Origin: Taeniopygia guttata
Taxonomy: Eukaryota > Chordata > Aves > Passeriformes > Estrildidae
Direction: 5' to 3'
Assembly: GCF_048771995.1 (NCBI RefSeq)
Contig: NC_133026.1
Coordinates: 8,438,001 to 8,502,000 of the forward strand
DNA length: 64,000 nucleotides
Part shown: positions 24,801-36,017 of the stretch, piece by piece
How positions within the stretch are numbered: the first letter of the stretch is position 1
Layout: every line of letters starts with the position of its first letter
Program-made: the position numbers and the translations under genes
Notes under the pieces: generated by a model
Told to the model about the DNA's origin: nothing
Databases searched by the model: none
Seen by the model: only the letters and a program-made list of their open reading frames with translations

Positions 24801-24828
24801 AACTGTAAAGGAAATTTCCTTTACAGTT
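24801..24828. repeat. Perfect 28-bp palindrome
   Basis: Left arm AACTGTAAAGGAAA (24801-24814) is followed immediately by its exact reverse complement TTTCCTTTACAGTT (24815-24828), with no spacer. The next outward pair mismatches. Under uniform base use about 0.0002 such palindromes are expected in 64 kb, so it is unlikely to be chance. No transposon or gene is visible on either side. Confidence 0.97.
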
Positions 24829-26289
24829 TTTCCAGTCATCTCAATACAGAGATCTTATATGATTTCCTCTATCTTGTGGTACTATAAAATACTCTGGAGG
24901 ACTTCACTGGCAGGAAATTCAAACAAGTGCTGCCCTTTTCTGCTATTCCCATTGATCCAATTAAAAAAGTGCTATCTATCTGTTTAAACCTTTGAGGTCT
25001 AGAATGTACCAAACAACAAAATATTTTAAAAAACATCTAAATTGCTGCCCAGAAGAAGGGGGCCTCACTTTCTCTGCTCCTGTGATGAAAAGAGAAATCA
25101 CTGGGTTTTGCTCTGTATTTTGAGACCTTGTAGTGTTATCTTCTTTGAACCTTCAGCACTCTTTGTTTTTTGCCATTGAAGTGACACTTCAGGGACAGCT
25201 GTCCTCACTAAAGTCCTCATTTTCTTACTATTACATCATTGTGTGCACAAAGAGAACCTAAATGTATTTGAGAAAGTGGCCTTTCTTATACTGGGTACGA
25301 GCAGGAAAGAATGAAAATGAAGTCAGATCCTTGAGAACCTGCACTGGAGTAAACAAACACAACAAAAATATTACCGTGACAATCAAGGAGGGCAGCCTGA
25401 GCTCAGTGGGAGCTATCCACATCCATCTCAGCACAGGCTTTGACTTGCCTTAGCAGCAAACTTTAGAGGTGAACCTGACCTTGAAAGTTCAAGGGTGCTC
25501 TGATTTAAAGTTCTAATTTGATCTCATCTGCACTCACAACAGCAGGACAACAACTTCTGTTTTCCCCTCTTTGTTGAAAAGGTCATAATTTGCCTTGGTT
25601 TTCAAGTTTGTTCTTGCAAGAAAATAAGTAGATAAAAATATGAGAAAAGAAAACTACAAATGAAAGAAAATATTAGTTTTATGTGAGAGAAAATAATGCT
25701 TTATCACAACAGCCAGTTTTCTTTTTCAGACCTTGTTTTTTTGCTTCACAGACGGAAGATGGAATGGGGCTGACTGTGAACAAGAATATAAAGGTATGCA
25801 CAGATGTAGGACTTTGTGAACTGCATGGGGTAGGAGTCTTGATTAGTGTTGCTGAGTAACAGATTAATTCCTTTAGCATTTTCCCATAAACATGTCTGAC
25901 TGTTTATGCAGGCAGAGGCTTTAAACGGAATAACTTGAATTCTGCCTTTCTTGTCCATGTGAGCTGACATCATGTGTTCCTTCTGCCCAGTTCTTTTTTC
26001 CACTGCACCTGCCCTTTCCCTCAGCGGGGATTTGTGCTCCAAAGTGCCTTACAGGACCAGTTTGCAAAGGCTGTGTGATCACAGCAGAGCTGTGCCTGCA
26101 TTTCCTTCCATTCAGAGATCCAGGGGCACAGCGGGTCCGGATGATGCCATGGAATCGGACGCTGAGCAGCCGCTCAGCTTTCCAGTAGTGAAAGGGTTAG
26201 GGCTGCCTCCACTTCTGCCAACAGGACTCCTCCCATTGATTTTCCACTAGGAGCAAGTTCAGGCCCTTCTTCCCTAAGTTACTGACACA
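24829..26289. other. Non-coding sequence, no gene seen
   Basis: AT-rich DNA rising in GC content around 26.0-26.25 kb. No gene, RNA or named repeat is recognised. Confidence 0.5.
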
Positions 26290-26445
26290 AGTATCAGTGT
26301 TGGTAATGGTGGCCCTGCAGCAGATGGAGCGCTTCAATTATCTTGGGCCCGTGATGAATGAGTGCTATTGACAGCTGCTGCAAAATCCATAGCAGACTGA
26401 GGATGCACAGACAATTATGATATCGCTGGTAAACATATGGCAGGA
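26290..26445. promoter_or_regulatory. Candidate conserved non-coding element
   Basis: The composition is balanced and complex. It contains CAATTA words, a TGACAGCTG composite (MEIS/TALE TGACAG overlapping the E-box CAGCTG, 26369-26377), a second CAATTA and a CATATG E-box (26434-26439). There is no simple repeat and no repeat family. This dense mix of homeodomain, TALE and bHLH words is typical of developmental enhancers. The conclusion is inference from motif style only. Confidence 0.3.
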
Positions 26446-28548
26446 TTGGATCTCTTAAAAAACTACAAACTCAGGCTCTGCTGGCCTTGGGTTTGGTCCA
26501 GAGCCAAGTTCTATGTTGGACTTCAGTCACACAGCAAAATCCCACAGGGGTGACAAACCAGGTTCTTAGGGCCTTGGTATCTGGAGTTCACTCTGCCTTT
26601 GTTGAATAATGTTTCTGGGTGTTATTGGTGTTTATTTGGTGTGAGGAAAAAGAAAGTTTGTTTTCCTGTACTACTGCTAAAATGTATGGGTGTATTCCTT
26701 TCAGCCTATTTAATTCACCTCAATACACACAGTACTGCCTACAGAAAACTCTGAGCAGGTCCATCAGGAGAATATATTTCTGCATTGACCAAGCCAAGAA
26801 GTCAGTAATATCTGTTATTTTAGTCCAATGCCTGCAGTTCATATACCAGCCAGTGAAATAGGAAAGCAGAGTTGGTTTACCAGCTGTTCTCGTGCTGATT
26901 CCCATCTCTACTTTTCTACAAAATTGTGGTGGCTTTGGAAGTGGCCAACTGTGGCCTTTTGCAACCATCTTCCATTTGCTTCATCTGTGGCTCTTAGAAT
27001 TTCTGGAAAGGATGCTGAGGTACTTCCACACCCACCTGCAACTTCCATGGTCCCTTTGGGCACATTTGTGGGTGTGGAGGGCTCGGGAGGGCTCGGGACC
27101 CCCAAGCCTTAACCAGGCCCTGTGCTTCACAGAGTTCTGCCCCACTGCTCCTTCCAGACTCTGAGAAGGTGCCTTACAGACCCTGATGAGCTTTTATTTC
27201 ACTCAATCCAGAAGAAGAGATATAAAATGGAGTCTCTTCTTTCATATTTTTTTTCCTGGAGAGAATAGTTTTTCAGTTTCTTTTTTTTACAGTTGCTCTT
27301 TTCCTTCAGCATTATTAACTATATATCATGACTAACAAATAAGTGTCCCATCAGCTCAGGCAATTAAAAAAACCAACAAAACCCACTCTGGATAATTGCT
27401 TTTTTCTCTATTTGAAGAATCAACAATTTTACCTGATCCTCCTGCAACAGGCCATATCCAGAAGTCTGCATATCCATTAGACAGCTGAGAGGAAAATTTG
27501 CCTTTCACATACACTTTAATCTCCTATCACTTCACATCTCAGTGCCTCCCTAGAAAATGCACCGATTTTCATTCTTGCTGTATTGTCTATAACACTTATT
27601 TATCTATTGTCAGCTGGCACAGTTATGAGATCAAAGGCTTGAGCAGGCAACTACTACTCTAAAATATTAGAAAAATAGCCTGAGTGATCTTATCCAATTC
27701 TCTATTGTTCAGTAATTTGGGAGAGACTTTTGGATCCTATTATCGCTGTTGTCATTTCATTTTTTTTAATGCCAACTTGTTTCTTAAACATTTTAAATTA
27801 TGATACCAGGTGCAAGCATTTCTCTGCACAGACCACTCTCTGAAACACATCTTTAATTGTATCAGATTATGTTTTTATTTTGTTTTTAATAAATAAAAAT
27901 ATGTGAACACACCTACACAGGCAAGGGATGTAGGAGCTTGTTTGCTTACTTTGAAACCTACTTACATGCAGAGAGTTCAAAAGCTTGAGTCAGACATCAT
28001 GCTCTGCTTGGGAGAGGCTGAATAAAGAGGTGATGAGGGGTCAAAGAGGGAAAAAAAATCAACCAAAATGGCTCTGTAGATGACCACAGTAGATGTGAGG
28101 CTGTGTATTTGCACTGGACTCATCAGAGATATCTCTCTTTGTCTGGACTGAACATTTTATGTTGTTTAAATACAGGTACCTTATCTTGGCTACTAATATG
28201 TGGCATCTCTTTCCCCTTTGTTCATGGCACAAGGCTTTCCTTTGGTTGCAAACAGGAAAGGGATTACTGACAGATGAGCACTGCATTTAAAGACTGGAGA
28301 AAAAGCTCTGTGAATTCAAACAGTGTTTGATAGAAGTGCTTTGCCAGCTCAGACCATCAGCCATACCACTGTGGAGCACAAGGCACAAGACATTTCCCTT
28401 TGCCCACAAAATCAGAAAAGTCTTTTTGCCATATAACTGCATGGCCAGGTTTGTTCTCCACTCTCTGTGAGGCTTGTTCTCTCCAGCCTCTTCCAAACAA
28501 CAGAAGTGTAGGCCCAGACTGCTATAAAATATTTTACAGACCCTATTT
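26446..28548. other. Non-coding sequence, no gene seen
   Basis: Unique AT-rich DNA. A 10-bp G-rich unit GAGGGCTCGG is repeated twice in tandem at 27077-27098. No gene is recognised. Confidence 0.5.
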
Positions 28549-28572
28549 AAAAAAAAAAAAAAAAAAAAAAAA
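28549..28572. repeat. A24 homopolymer
   Basis: A pure run of A. No polyadenylation-signal-bearing retrocopy is recognisable immediately upstream, so a processed pseudogene tail is not supported. Confidence 0.95.
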
Positions 28573-29795
28573 GATAGTGAGGGGAAAGAACAAAGGAATA
28601 GCCTACGTTTTGGGTCCGAGTCCTGTCACACTGAAATTGGAGGAAGAGCAGGGTATGCATTGTTTTGAAAATGCAATAGGTAGATGTGCAAATAAAACAA
28701 AACAATAAAATCCCAATTTTAATCCCCCTGTCAATACAATATAAACATATAAAGCATTTGCTAAAGCCAACTCAGAAAGAACCAGAAGAACTAGGGACAA
28801 AAGTGGGAAAAGATGTGCCCAGAAGACCACAGCACTGCTTCCTTGCAAGGCAATGCCAGCCTCTTGCTGGCATTGTGCATCATTTCCATGGTGGCTGATG
28901 GAAATCATTCACCTTTCCATCTTCCTCTTAGGAAGCATGTGGGGATTCAGCATAAATGATTTTTTGAGATTTGAGATTGTTTGAGACTATTTGGGATTTG
29001 AGATCCTTACCAAAGCCATATTAGCAAAAACACCTAAAAAATTGTTATGTTCCATCTGGGGTCAGATTGCATTTGTTATAATTTAAATTTAAAATGAGGC
29101 TAGAGAAGATATAAAACCCTGATATTCTAGGAACTGACACAGCCCCAGGTCTGACTTTGAACAATTTATCGCAGAGACGAGAGTTGTCAAGGGATCAGTC
29201 ATAGCCTGTAGCTGAAAGTCATAGACTATGTGCAGGAGAAATCCAAATATGCAGGAGAAAAAAGAAAAAAAAAATCTATTATACTCTGTTTTATCTGTAA
29301 ACAAAAGCTTCTTGTCCTTGTAGATGTTTTTTTTCATTTCACCAAAACTCACTAGGAAAAACCAATCAATTATGCCCAAATAGCAATTTGGGACAAACAA
29401 TGAATTTTTCCTGATTTTTGTGAATTTTTCTCAAAGGATACTTGTATTTAAGATTGACACTGTATACACTTGCTACTTAAGATGCATTTTCCTTATGAGA
29501 GCTGTTTTTGTCACCCTTTGGTTCTAATGGTCTTATCACTTAAATGGTCACAAAGGGGTTTAGGCATAGTGTCCCTATTAAGATATATGAAAGATGTTCA
29601 AACCCCTGCTGGATTTATTATTTTTTTTTTTCAGCCTGTCTGGCTCTAGATTCTAGATTCTGGCTGCAGATTCATGGGCACTGATTTGCAGAGCACAGAC
29701 AATCAGGATAACCAGAAATTGTCTGCACTTCAGGGCATTTTCCCCTTCAAATCCATTAACTTTAGGAAGACTTTCTAGGTGTGTAACTTCAGGGG
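28573..29795. other. Non-coding sequence, no gene seen
   Basis: No gene is recognised. The local wording is repetitive at 28963-29006 (GAGATTTGAGATT-like units) and at 29400-29430 (TGAATTTTTC twice). Confidence 0.5.
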
Positions 29796-29835
29796 AATAA
29801 TAGACTATATTTAATAATAGACTATATTTAATAAT
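29796..29835. repeat. 17-bp tandem repeat, 2.35 copies
   Basis: The unit AATAATAGACTATATTT is present twice perfectly, followed by AATAAT of a third copy. It is a short slippage-type duplication in AT-rich DNA. Confidence 0.95.
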
Positions 29836-31199
29836 CACTTTAAAAGAAGTGACCTCCTTGCTGAAGCAGTTGATGAGGTTCTTTAAAACCCAGGAGCTGA
29901 GCAACTGCTTTAGGTTTGGATTGACTGTAACAGAGAGAAGGTCCCACCACACCAAGCCATGGCCCATGGGAAGCTGATGTGCACCGTGTCCAGCCCCAGC
30001 ACAGGAGGTGGTGTCCCTGCAGAGTCCAGGACATCTTCTCAACCCACCACCGTGGTCCCTGCACCTCTGAGGGTGCATTTGAGTTTTTAGCAGGACCTGA
30101 GCTCCTCCAAAATGGGTGGAATCTTCTGCAGTGCCTTGGTGGATTCATTCCCAGACTTAAGTTGGTTTTTAACACTAGGACATTTGTGTAGCTTATCCAC
30201 TACACAAATGATTTTTTGCATCATAATAATTTGCTTTGGGATATGTCTTTTAATCTCTCAAGTGCTCAGAGGGGCTGGAGACAGATTGCTTCTCCTCAGC
30301 CTCAGGTACTCCCATGTGGATGCAGTCACCAGTGGGAAGGGGATGATCAGAGCTGGTGTGCCTGGCTCAGAGGGTCCCAGCTGGGTGCTCCTGGCTGCCC
30401 TTCTCCCCATCCACGTGTCTGGACATGGGCAGGGATTCATTAACTCTGTGCTTCTGTTGGAATTCCTCTGCTGTGCCAATCTCCTGCTATCTGATCATTT
30501 CCAGCAAATTTATCTGGCCAGTCACGTAAAATTACAGCAAACTCTGACAAACTAGGGCAAACTATTTATTAAACTCCCAGATGAAACAGTTTACCGTTTC
30601 TACCATCATTTAAATACAAATGGCTTTTCTTGGATTCTAGTGAAAAACAAGGTAAGCTGCTAGAAATACATCAATGCCATATACAGTCCAACAGATTGGG
30701 TTTATGTCTTTTACTAAATGATGTCTTAGAAAGCATTTCTGTGTGGATTTCATTTCTTAACGTGGTTTATGGTCCCAGAAGCCTCATGAGCCAGTCAGCG
30801 TGCAGCCTCCTTTCTACTTGACAGTACAAGACTGATACCCTTTACTTTACACTGATCAGCCCATACTAAAACTGATACTTCTTCTATTGCAATATCTTTT
30901 TACTTTATGACTGAAAAATCCTCTCTGACTCATTTTTTTTCCAGCAATCACAAATGCTGCTGGATTCAGTGCCCATTTTTTTTTCCTTACCTTTGTGAGT
31001 AACTACCTATTCCCGTAGCAGCAGCTGCAGAAATCCCTCCTCAGCCCAGTACTGCTGACATGGGCCTGTAGCAGGTATTTCGGGGAACAAGGTAAAAGCA
31101 GAGCAACTGTAGAGGGATACTTTATTCTGGCACACCCTCCCAGCAGTCTGTGCCTTAGGGGCACTGTGAGCCAGAGATTGTATCTGCATCTTTGCGTTT
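29836..31199. other. Non-coding sequence with an 11-bp inverted repeat, no gene seen
   Basis: The segment contains the inverted repeat CATTTGTGTAG / CTACACAAATG at 30181-30210 with an 8-bp spacer. The 29.9-30.5 kb part is GC-richer and is open for 147 codons at 30112-30555 (plus strand). Minus-strand frames over the same bases are nearly as long and no domain is visible, so it is not called a gene. Confidence 0.5.
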
Positions 31200-31850
31200 T
31201 GTAATGCTCGATGAATTTTTCAGCCAGGAATTTGTCTAATTGCTTTTTGAGCCCATTTATACTTTTGGCCCCTACAACATCCTGTGGCATTGAGTTCTGC
31301 AGTTTAATTATGCAACATGTGAAAAAAAAAAATATTATTTTGCTTTAAATGTGCATCTTGATATTTTTACGTGATACCCTTCCTTGATACCCCATTTCTT
31401 GAATAGTAATAACTAATTTAGAACACACTATACTTTTCTTATATTTAGAATGGTTTTTCTTTATATCTACTATCCTGCATTTATCAAATAAATTTCATTT
31501 GACTGTTTTCATCAACAAATTAACACGAAAACCTTCAGCCATACGTCATAACTAGGTTTTGCTTTTAATTTTGGTGGTGCTTTTATTTTGTTGTTGGGTT
31601 TTTTTGGTCATGTTACTTATCAGCTCTTTTTCCAACTTGTTTATTAATATTTTGAAGAGCAGAAGTCCTGGGATGGCTCTCTGTGAAACTCCACTGATAA
31701 CCTCCACCATGGTAAAACATGACCATACATTTCTACTCTCCTTTACCCCTTTTCTCTAGTTACTGCTTCACACAAGAATTTCTTTGCCCACAAGTGTTCA
31801 CTTTCCCTAACCAGTCACTGAAGAACCATGTAAGAAACTTTAGGGACCTT
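31200..31850 (-). mobile_element. Ancient CR1/L3-clade LINE relic
   Basis: Read on the minus strand, the segment keeps the phrasing of old amniote CR1-clade LINEs. On the plus strand it shows TTGTCTAATTGCTTTTTGAGCC, then ACAACATCCTGTGGCATTGAGTTC, then TCCTGCATTTATCAAATAAATTTCAT. Next come TTATTAATATTTTGAAGAGCAGAAGTCC and a GAAACTCCACTGATAACC block. These correspond in order to the 3' UTR and the 3' portion of ORF2 of such elements. Substitutions and small indels are far denser than in the other CR1 copies here, so it is much older. Boundaries are approximate, as both ends decay into unrecognisable sequence. Confidence 0.72.
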
Positions 31851-32438
31851 AGTGCAATATGGGAACAGCCAGAGTGGGTCAAACTCGGCCACATGCAAAG
31901 CCATACTCTTGTTACACTTTCTAGGTATTCTTGCTGCACATCATGCCTTTGGGCTATTCTTTTTCCTTTTTGCTATGCACATATTGCATGCTTGCTTAAG
32001 AATTTCTGGTTTGCTGGTACAGCCAAGCCTGTTTAGTTCTCACTTCAGAAACAAAATGGATTTTATAATCAAAGCAAGGAGCTCTCCTTCATCTCCCATT
32101 AGATTTTGGCCTTCTACAGAAACTGTTTTCAGGTCCAGGCTGTTTGCTGTCTGGATATTCAGAGTAACTTCCCTGAAAAGACTGGGTATGAAAAGGGATT
32201 GTAGCTAGATACATTCTGTATTCATGATGAAGGAATATACCACGGTTGTAAGGAGGCTTCTAAGAATCATGTCAGGCAGCAGTGCATGACTGCTCTGCTC
32301 CTCACAGACTTTGGGATGGTGCAGGAGAATATTCCAGTGGGAGAAAAAGGAGTGAGGTATGGGCTGGGAGAGGAGGAGTGCTCTTCAGAGAACAAGGGAA
32401 GGGAGTACTGCAGAGACAACACGGGCCCAAGAATTAGC
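31851..32438. other. Non-coding sequence, no gene seen
   Basis: The far edge of the old LINE relic may extend into this stretch, but I cannot recognise it. No gene is seen. Confidence 0.45.
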
Positions 32439-32463
32439 TTTTTTTTTTTTTTTGGGGGGGGGG
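32439..32463. repeat. T15-G10 double homopolymer
   Basis: Fifteen T are followed directly by ten G. The G run alone is too short for an intramolecular four-run quadruplex but could pair intermolecularly. On the minus strand it reads C10-A15. Confidence 0.95.
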
Positions 32464-35400
32464 TGTAGCAGTGACTTCTATTTCTGTGTAAGTGGAAATG
32501 GCTTCCTGTGTTTCTCTTGCATACTGGGAGTGAGGACTGGCAGAGACAGGCTGCACTAAAGCAGCCTGTGGGACTGGGTGCTGCTGTGCACACCTCTTCT
32601 GGACAGCCTCCAAAAGACATGGCAGATTGTCAGCTGCACAGATGCAGATGCTGGAGTGGGACTTTGGTGTTTCACCTTTTCCTGAGCTTCCAGCCTCTTG
32701 TTCTGAGGGAATCAAAGGCCATACTTCACATCAGGTCTAGAGGAATTCTGGGCTTGTCTAAAATCCTCAGACAGGCCTTGATTATCTGTGCTGGGCTCCA
32801 TAAGTACAGAGAATATGAAGCATAGCCACAATCCAGGTGGATGATTCTCTGATTCTTGTGTCAACACACTCCAGCTATGCATATAATAGACAAAACCTGC
32901 ATGTTGTACCTCAACAGAGCTCCCTCACTCCCAAAAGAGGTAAAAAATCCCTCTTAATTCCTTGCCTTCTTCCATGTGCTACCACTCACTCATTCTTGTC
33001 CGGCTTGCTGTCATTTCCAGAGGCCACTAGCAGGTAGGTGACATCTCACAGCAGCACACACCTTCTGGCAGTTCAGTATCTCCTGATCCTTCAGGCCTGC
33101 CCATTTCTGCACACAGCTCTTGGCAACAGCTGTCTTGATTTTGCATCCCTGGGGCCTTCTTAGAGACATTGACTAAACCGAAAAACCAGGGAGAGAATTT
33201 TAGAAGTAGACAGAAAATCATGAATGTTCTGCTATGGTGTGCCTATCCATCTCTGAAAAACATTAGTTTTTCATGCTGCCCATCTTCCCAGGCTACAAAC
33301 ATAATTGTCCTTTGACACTGATCATGAAAATAGTTCTGCTATTTTTCTGCATGTCATCCTCTTTTTCCCTACCCAAATACAGTTGTCCTTTCTTCTTCAG
33401 GCATTGCCATTTTTTTGTCCCCCCTTTGACCACAGGGTACAAAACTGCTTCATTACTGCAAATTGATAATTCTTTTTTCATAAAAATCTTAAACTCTTTG
33501 CCAATCTTTTTGTCTCTCAAGTTTCAATAAGATATCTATATCTTTAAAATTAACTTCTATTATTTTAATGGCACTGAAATAAATGCCACAAGAGAAATAT
33601 AGTAGCAACAGCAACAGAAAGGATCCTATTGGCATGGTGAGCGAGTCCTTATCTCCAAAGCACATCCAGCACTATTTCATATTCAGTCCCTGGTTTAAAT
33701 TCCAGGTGCAAAGCATGGGTAATCAAAAAGTTTTTCTTAACTCACCAGAACATCACATTCCAGACCTTAACTGTATGGTGACTGTGGTGTCACAACAGCT
33801 CTTCAGCTTTCAGGCAGAACAGTGAAATATATTGGCCCACAAATTAGCAAGCTGGAACCTTCTCTTCATTGTGTCACATGCCTGCCCATCAGTGTCATTA
33901 TTCTTGATTTTCTTATAATTTCCCTGTTTAATATTGGTCATCAGTACAGCTAATCCATTCAGCTGAATTTTCAGAGGCCAGCATCTTGGTATTACACCTG
34001 GAAGAGGCAGGCTTGGGTTTTTCATTACATGGGAATTTCTCATGATTCAGCACTCAACCTTTGTCACTGGGACATTATTTCATCTTTGTTTTTCTCCTGT
34101 GTCAAAGGGCTTTATCAAGGACCTGTAAGCAGTATTTTAACAGCCATTCAACAACAAAGATCCTGTGTCCTGTTTGTGTGGATCAGTTCAGAACAGCGAT
34201 TGGGAGCTTTATGCTTCAAGATCTAAGTAGCTGGACAGGGGTAGTGGCTGCATCATCTGTGAGGAGGAAGAAGAGTTTGAAGAAAGTTTGGAGAATCTGA
34301 AGCAGCAAGTTTAGGTCACAACAAGAACCAGACATTCTGCAGCGGTGAGAATGATTATTGCTTCTTCCTGAGAGGAGTTTCTGTAGTTTCAGGAATGAGA
34401 TGTGTGCTCTGTGGTCAGATAGAGGACTCTATATAAACATTTCTGATGAAAGGTAGTACAAATGGCTCTTATTTTCCTCCATGGGCCCCTTTATAAGACT
34501 TCACTTGTAGATCAAGATAAATAATATATGAGTGCATGAGTGCAGGCATAGATTACACCTTCTTGGAGATCAGATGTTTCCCTTCTTTTAAAGATTTCAA
34601 TCCAGAAATAAAACACAGCATTGATGATCTTACTGGTCATCATGCAACATGCAGTTGTGCTTTGAAAATTAAATACATAATGCCTTTGGAGTGAGGTCAA
34701 TGAATTAACCTTGCATTATATAGTTGGATCCAGTGAGCAAAAATTAACCTATTTGTTGTCTTTAATCATAAACCACCTTGATTTCAAACTTTGTTAACAC
34801 TTAGAGCAGTAAATAAACCTCTGTAGATCTCTCCCTCCCAGGCCAGCCCATACCATTAACCACATCTTCTGTTTTTATGTTAGTGTTCATGCAGTGCATT
34901 TGAAAGATCTTTTTTAGCTTCCTGGTGTAACACTTAGGATGAGTCTGTTAGTGCTGGGGAAGCTTATGATATTTACCACCATTTGATGAGAAGAAATAGA
35001 AGTCTCATCTCTTTTTTTAGCAGTGAAGGGCTCTTCCTCAGTCACAGAGCTGTTCCTCTTCTCATCAGGGTGTCACAGACAGCACGGTCAGAAGTGTGGA
35101 GTTGTTGTGGTAATCTCTGCTGGCCTTGAGTTTATGTAATTCCCTGTTTTACATCCATGATGCATGCAGAAGACAAGTTTGGTTGTCTTCAGTGTTATTT
35201 CAGACAAATGAAACTATTTCAAACAACAACAAACACTGGACCTCAGGCTTCAAGCACCAAGGAAGGAATTCCTCTTTGGTAAAGAATTGTATGCACACAC
35301 AAAAAGCCCCACACAAACACATGTGGAATGTAAAGAATATACCCCACAGATAAAGAGAAATCCCCAGATGGGACAGCATAGTGTCATGTACAATCATCCT

Positions 35401-36017
35401 TGCCTGAGTGTTCACCAGCATTCCTGATTCATGGGTCAGGTCATGCTGATTTTCAGATTTTTGGATTGGGTAGGTGCTTTCCATGAGGTCAAACTGCAAA
35501 AGTCAGGATCATTCTTCTTCCATTGTTCCCCAAAAATTGTGGGGATCATTTGGGCTTATCCTAGTTAATCAGTTCCCTGTCATTGCAGGAATCTCCGGCT
35601 CTGTTTTCTGTTCTCTGAGTCTTATACAGGAGGTCAAATGAGATAATTTGGTGGATTCTTTTGTTCATTAACCATAAAATTATTGAAATTGGAATTTGGC
35701 ACATTTGGCTTGTACTCAGTGAAAGACAGAGCTGTTGCTGCCATAATTTAAAGAGAATGATGATGGAAATGGATGCAATATGCCCTTGAGAATGATGAGC
35801 TTTTATGCCCAAAGCAATTTATAGCGGTAAGGGCAATGAGCAAAACCAGGAAGCAGTGCAGGAATTCTGGGGTGTCTGGAAGTATTGTTTGCCCTTGCCC
35901 ACCTACAGACCCTTGCAGCCTGTAAACTGGAGCAGCTCTGCTGCAGTTGGCATAGCCATGTCCATCCCCAGCCAGCAGATAATTTGGCCCTTGGTCCCCA
36001 CATGTGTAGTTGTGCAT
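32464..36017. other. Non-coding sequence, no gene seen
   Basis: Unique-looking DNA with several open frames of 60-112 codons on both strands, none recognisable. The stretch just upstream of the CR1 (35.8-36.0 kb) is GC-richer and may hold further, unrecognisable CR1 5' sequence. Confidence 0.45.

Noticed and set aside
28549..28572. A24 run as a processed-pseudogene tail
   Set aside because: There is no polyadenylation signal, no recognisable gene body upstream and no flanking target-site duplication seen.
30112..30555. Longest plus-strand open frame (147 codons), partly hydrophobic
   Set aside because: It has no recognisable domain, contains a perfect inverted repeat, overlaps nearly as long minus-strand frames, and sits in locally GC-richer DNA where stops are rarer.
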